Shown: in pieces, positions 62,580-64,000 of the stretch
Layout: every line of letters begins with the position of its first letter
How positions within the stretch are numbered: the stretch's first letter is position 1
DNA from: Tatumella sp. JGM118
GTDB taxonomy: Bacteria; Pseudomonadota; Gammaproteobacteria; Enterobacterales; Enterobacteriaceae
Direction of reading: 5' to 3'
NCBI RefSeq assembly: GCF_018257515.1
Contig: NZ_JAERJR010000008.1
Coordinates: 62,001 to 126,000 of the forward strand
DNA length: 64,000 bases
The notes under the pieces: model-generated
What the model was told of the DNA's origin: nothing
The model's input: the letters and a program-made list of their open reading frames with translations, nothing else
Database searches by the model: none
Made by a program: the position numbers and the translations under genes

Positions 62580-62723
62580 TGGCAGCTCTGACGCACAACG
62601 ACTGCGGCGTGTTTAACCAATAATCCCCCCTTATTACTTGGGATTTCCCGGGGGGATTGGTATCATAGAGAGATCCACTCCGGCTTACCCCGGCCTGAAT
62701 TCTCTTTTGCTGGAATGTTTGTC

Positions 62724-63746
62724 ATGCAACCACTCCGCGGCCCTTCTGAGGTCTCGGGTGACAGAAATTCGTCTGTTCATCCGAAAAATGCATCTCCTTC
62801 AGTTTCTTCTGCCCCGTTGACGTCGGCGCAGCGGACGACGCTGGAACGCATTATCGTTAAAATCATGGCCATCAGCTCGCTGAAATCTGCGGAGCTTTGG
62901 GCTGGTATCCGCCATCAGGCCGGAGTCAGCAACGATAGCGAGTTACTCGCCAGTCATTATCCGGCTGCCGAACACTGGCTGTCAGAGAAACTGACTCAGG
63001 AACAAAACAGTCATTCGATCCGCCTGCTGTTACAACAACTGACGGCCCTGTTACCGCGTGGAAATAATCGCCAGGCGGTCAGTGACTTTATCCGTCAGCA
63101 ATTTGGTCAGACCGTACTGAGTGCGCTGACCCGCGCCCAGCTGCAGCAGGTACTCACCATGTTACAGAACGGGCAAATGGATATCCCTCAGCCGCAGCAG
63201 CTGCGGGTGACCGACCGGACTCTGCTGCCGGCGGAACATCAGAACTTACAGCAGCAGGTGATCCGGCTATCCATTTCCGGCGGCGGAACCCATGCCTCTG
63301 TCTGGCAAAATATCTTCAGCCTGATCTCGCTGAAAAACGGCGACCCCATCCCCTCACGCTATTATCCGTTGCTGACGCAGTATCTGAACGCACGTATTAC
63401 CCTGAGTACCCAGACAAGCCCGGTCACCCTGCAGGCGTTACTGGCGTCATTAAAGCAACCGCCGACAGAGGAAGAGATCCGGCACCTTCATCACGACGGT
63501 GAGCCGAATCTTTCCCCGTCACAGCCCCTGACCGTGGTACGGGCCGAGGATATGCTACATAAACTGTTTCGTTTCCGGGCTGAAAGACTGAGACAGGGAT
63601 CCCGTAAGGAGACGTATACCGGCCCGCGTCCGGAAACTGCGACATCCGTGCCTCTCCCCGCCTCCTCCGCCGGCTCACGCATACCGCTGGTCGGCTGGCT
63701 GTTAGTGCTGGCTGCTATTGTCGCTCTGGCGGTATGGCTGTTTTAA
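62724..63746 (+). CDS. flk: Flk, flagellar regulator (C-tail anchored)
   Basis: Inner-membrane protein that in Salmonella prevents premature secretion of hook-late flagellar proteins. About 340 residues (E. coli 331). The conserved N-terminal block TLERIIVKIMAISSLKSAELWAGIRH, then NNRQAVSDFIRQQFGQT and DIPQPQQLRVTDRTLLPAEH match E. coli; a single C-terminal TM (LVGWLLVLAAIVALAVWLF) anchors it. Start at ATG 62724 (MQPLRGP) fits the E. coli start better than the ATG three codons upstream. The stop overlaps that of the convergent rhodanese gene. Confidence 0.93.
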   Translation: MQPLRGPSEVSGDRNSSVHPKNASPSVSSAPLTSAQRTTLERIIVKIMAISSLKSAELWAGIRHQAGVSNDSELLASHYPAAEHWLSEKLTQEQNSHSIRLLLQQLTALLPRGNNRQAVSDFIRQQFGQTVLSALTRAQLQQVLTMLQNGQMDIPQPQQLRVTDRTLLPAEHQNLQQQVIRLSISGGGTHASVWQNIFSLISLKNGDPIPSRYYPLLTQYLNARITLSTQTSPVTLQALLASLKQPPTEEEIRHLHHDGEPNLSPSQPLTVVRAEDMLHKLFRFRAERLRQGSRKETYTGPRPETATSVPLPASSAGSRIPLVGWLLVLAAIVALAVWLF

Positions 63747-64000
63747 CAACCACAGCCTTCTCCCGCATCTGCAACGGGCCACTGGCCCGTTGTCACACCG
63801 GAGGACACCGGCAGGTTGTCACGCAGCCAGAAATCCAGCCCGCCACTCAGTTCCCGCACATAAAACCCTGCACGGGCCAGTTTCAGCGCACCTTTGGTTG
63901 ATCCATTACAGCCGATACCATCACAATAGGTAATGTAGAGTTTCTGCGGGTCCAGCGCAGCCAGTGTCTCCCCGGTCATTGTCCGGTGCGGGAAACTCAC
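63743..64000 (-). CDS. Rhodanese-domain protein (C-terminal part, begins outside window)
   Basis: Sulfurtransferase-type rhodanese domain. 85 codons are visible, open through the window edge, so the N-terminus is missing here. The active-site loop is ITYCDGIGCNGSTKGALKL with the catalytic Cys, followed by ARAGFYVRELSGGLDFW. The end is GEGCGC, a Cys-rich tail. The stop codon TAA (63743–63745) overlaps the flk stop (TAA 63744–63746). Substrate unknown; not present beside flk in E. coli. Confidence 0.85.
   Translation of the reverse strand: MSFPHRTMTGETLAALDPQKLYITYCDGIGCNGSTKGALKLARAGFYVRELSGGLDFWLRDNLPVSSGVTTGQWPVADAGEGCGC

Overview
This 64 kb window is chromosomal core sequence from a member of the Enterobacterales. 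Nearly every gene has a close counterpart in Escherichia coli K-12 in the same relative order (ompC–rcsDBC–gyrA–ubiG–nrdAB … nuo … ackA-pta … his transport–purF–folC–accD–truA–pdxB–flk). Several protein details (NuoB with a short N-terminal insert, a very Q-rich DedD) and the loss of many genes present in E. coli between these blocks suggest an Erwiniaceae-like organism (Pantoea/Erwinia/Tatumella relatives). The genus is an inference. I see no rRNA, tRNA, insertion sequence, prophage or CRISPR array.

Layout. 1–3.4 kb: the 5' part of alkB and apbE (minus), an unrecognised 60-residue gene, the porin gene ompC and, divergent from it, the sRNA micF. 3.9–10.2 kb: the Rcs envelope-stress phosphorelay (rcsD, rcsB, then convergent rcsC). 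10.4–18.1 kb: gyrA, ubiG and the aerobic class Ia ribonucleotide reductase genes nrdA-nrdB-yfaE, with DnaA boxes and a likely NrdR site upstream. 18.1–23.0 kb: a rearranged stretch with a ~105 bp tandem repeat, a CinA-like gene, opgD, elaA and a G-rich telomere-like hexamer repeat. 23.0–38.1 kb: the 13-gene nuo operon (complex I, fused nuoCD). 38.6–43.2 kb: lrhA, alaA, an unusual yfbR homologue and yfbV. 43.5–47.5 kb: ackA-pta and the Nudix gene yfcD. 48.3–51.3 kb: a basic amino-acid ABC importer (hisJQMP). 51.6–61.5 kb: ubiX, purF, cvpA, dedD, folC, accD, dedA, truA, usg and pdxB, all on the minus strand. 61.7–64 kb: an EamA-type transporter, flk and the end of a rhodanese gene.

The genes form a housekeeping set: respiration (nuo, with ubiquinone synthesis by ubiG and ubiX), acetate overflow (ackA-pta), nucleotide and deoxynucleotide supply (purF, nrdAB), cofactor and lipid synthesis (folC, pdxB, accD), envelope control (rcs, ompC, micF, opgD, lrhA) and amino-acid import. 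Most transcription units end in clear hairpin terminators. Points deserving a second look are an AlkB that lacks part of the base-recognition lid and has no adjacent ada, two RcsB-box-like sites upstream of lrhA, a terminator-grade hairpin between ackA and pta, a YfbR whose HD signature reads HE, a 25-glutamine microsatellite in dedD, and two unexplained repeat blocks (18.2 and 22.8 kb).
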